From CAWELS01 sp964468205 (GTDB lineage: Bacteria; Acidobacteriota; Terriglobia; Bryobacterales; Bryobacteraceae), in NCBI GenBank assembly GCA_964468205.1, contig CAYXVG010000050.1, forward strand, positions 1 to 53,662: a stretch of DNA of 53,662 bases, written 5' to 3'. This document shows positions 53,633 to 53,662 of this stretch, one piece after another. The first letter of the stretch is position 1, and every line of letters begins with the position of its first letter. The notes under the pieces are model-generated. The model ran no database searches, was not told where the DNA came from, and saw only the letters and a program-made list of their open reading frames with translations. A program made the translations under genes and the position numbers.

Positions 53633-53662
53633 TTTCACAGATTGGGAGCGATGGTATAGTTC

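Overview
The window looks like a chromosomal segment of a GC-rich member of the Acidobacteriota, probably close to Bryobacterales/Solibacter. This is inferred from gene content, not from a marker phylogeny. Supporting features are a 1,051-residue TonB-type receptor with an N-terminal carboxypeptidase-regulatory domain, four sulfatases, Tat-exported Gfo/Idh/MocA oxidoreductases, YVTN beta-propeller/cytochrome proteins, a DRG-like GTPase with a TGS domain, and an mreBCD-mrdA-rodA cluster followed directly by an RNase E/G gene.

Layout. 1-2.9 kb: a KefB/YbaL-type cation/proton antiporter (minus) and a gene-poor stretch. 2.9-14.3 kb: a periplasm-oriented metabolic block with a small cytochrome c, a Gfo/Idh oxidoreductase, a metallo-beta-lactamase-fold hydrolase, two unknown cytoplasmic proteins (minus), a mannonate-dehydratase-like protein with a Tat signal, a YVTN/di-haem protein, a triple-CxxCH protein of hydrazine-synthase-alpha type, and a sulfatase. 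The plus strand is strikingly G-rich here whichever strand is coding. 14.4-23.8 kb: the TonB receptor, a second sulfatase, a TPR-like protein, a YVTN lipoprotein, a HEMGH metallopeptidase and a polytopic membrane protein. 24.0-32.5 kb: the cell-shape and elongation operon (mreB, mreC, mreD, mrdA, rodA), then RNase E/G behind a structured leader. 32.5-35.6 kb: an intergenic region with strong inverted repeats, then Gfo/Idh and cupin genes coupled by a GTGA overlap, a DRG-like GTPase and a small SD-led gene. 35.7-43.3 kb (minus): a degenerate zinc-ribbon gene, a trypsin-like protease/metallophosphoesterase fusion, a 1,459-residue GMC oxidoreductase carrying a duplicated C-terminal module, and tRNA-Ala(CGC). 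43.4-53.7 kb: a methyltransferase, a small coiled-coil protein, a DUF3604/PHP protein, an Asp/Glu-racemase family protein, a GH2 glycosidase, two more sulfatases (one with HEAT repeats) and a stand-alone carboxypeptidase-regulatory domain.

How the genes fit together. Sulfatases, GH2, the TonB receptor, Gfo/Idh enzymes and the UxuA-like protein suggest uptake and breakdown of sulfated, uronate-containing glycans. The haem proteins suggest periplasmic electron transfer. The mre-mrd cluster is housekeeping.

Most notable points. The GMC/protease-phosphoesterase pair combines a large flavoenzyme, a duplicated unrecognised module, an intact protease triad and a phosphoesterase domain that seems to lack several metal ligands. 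At least six genes carry a -10-like hexamer 6-8 bp before the start codon, the signature of leaderless mRNAs. RNase E/G has about 340 charged residues inserted in its S1 domain and a three-hairpin leader.
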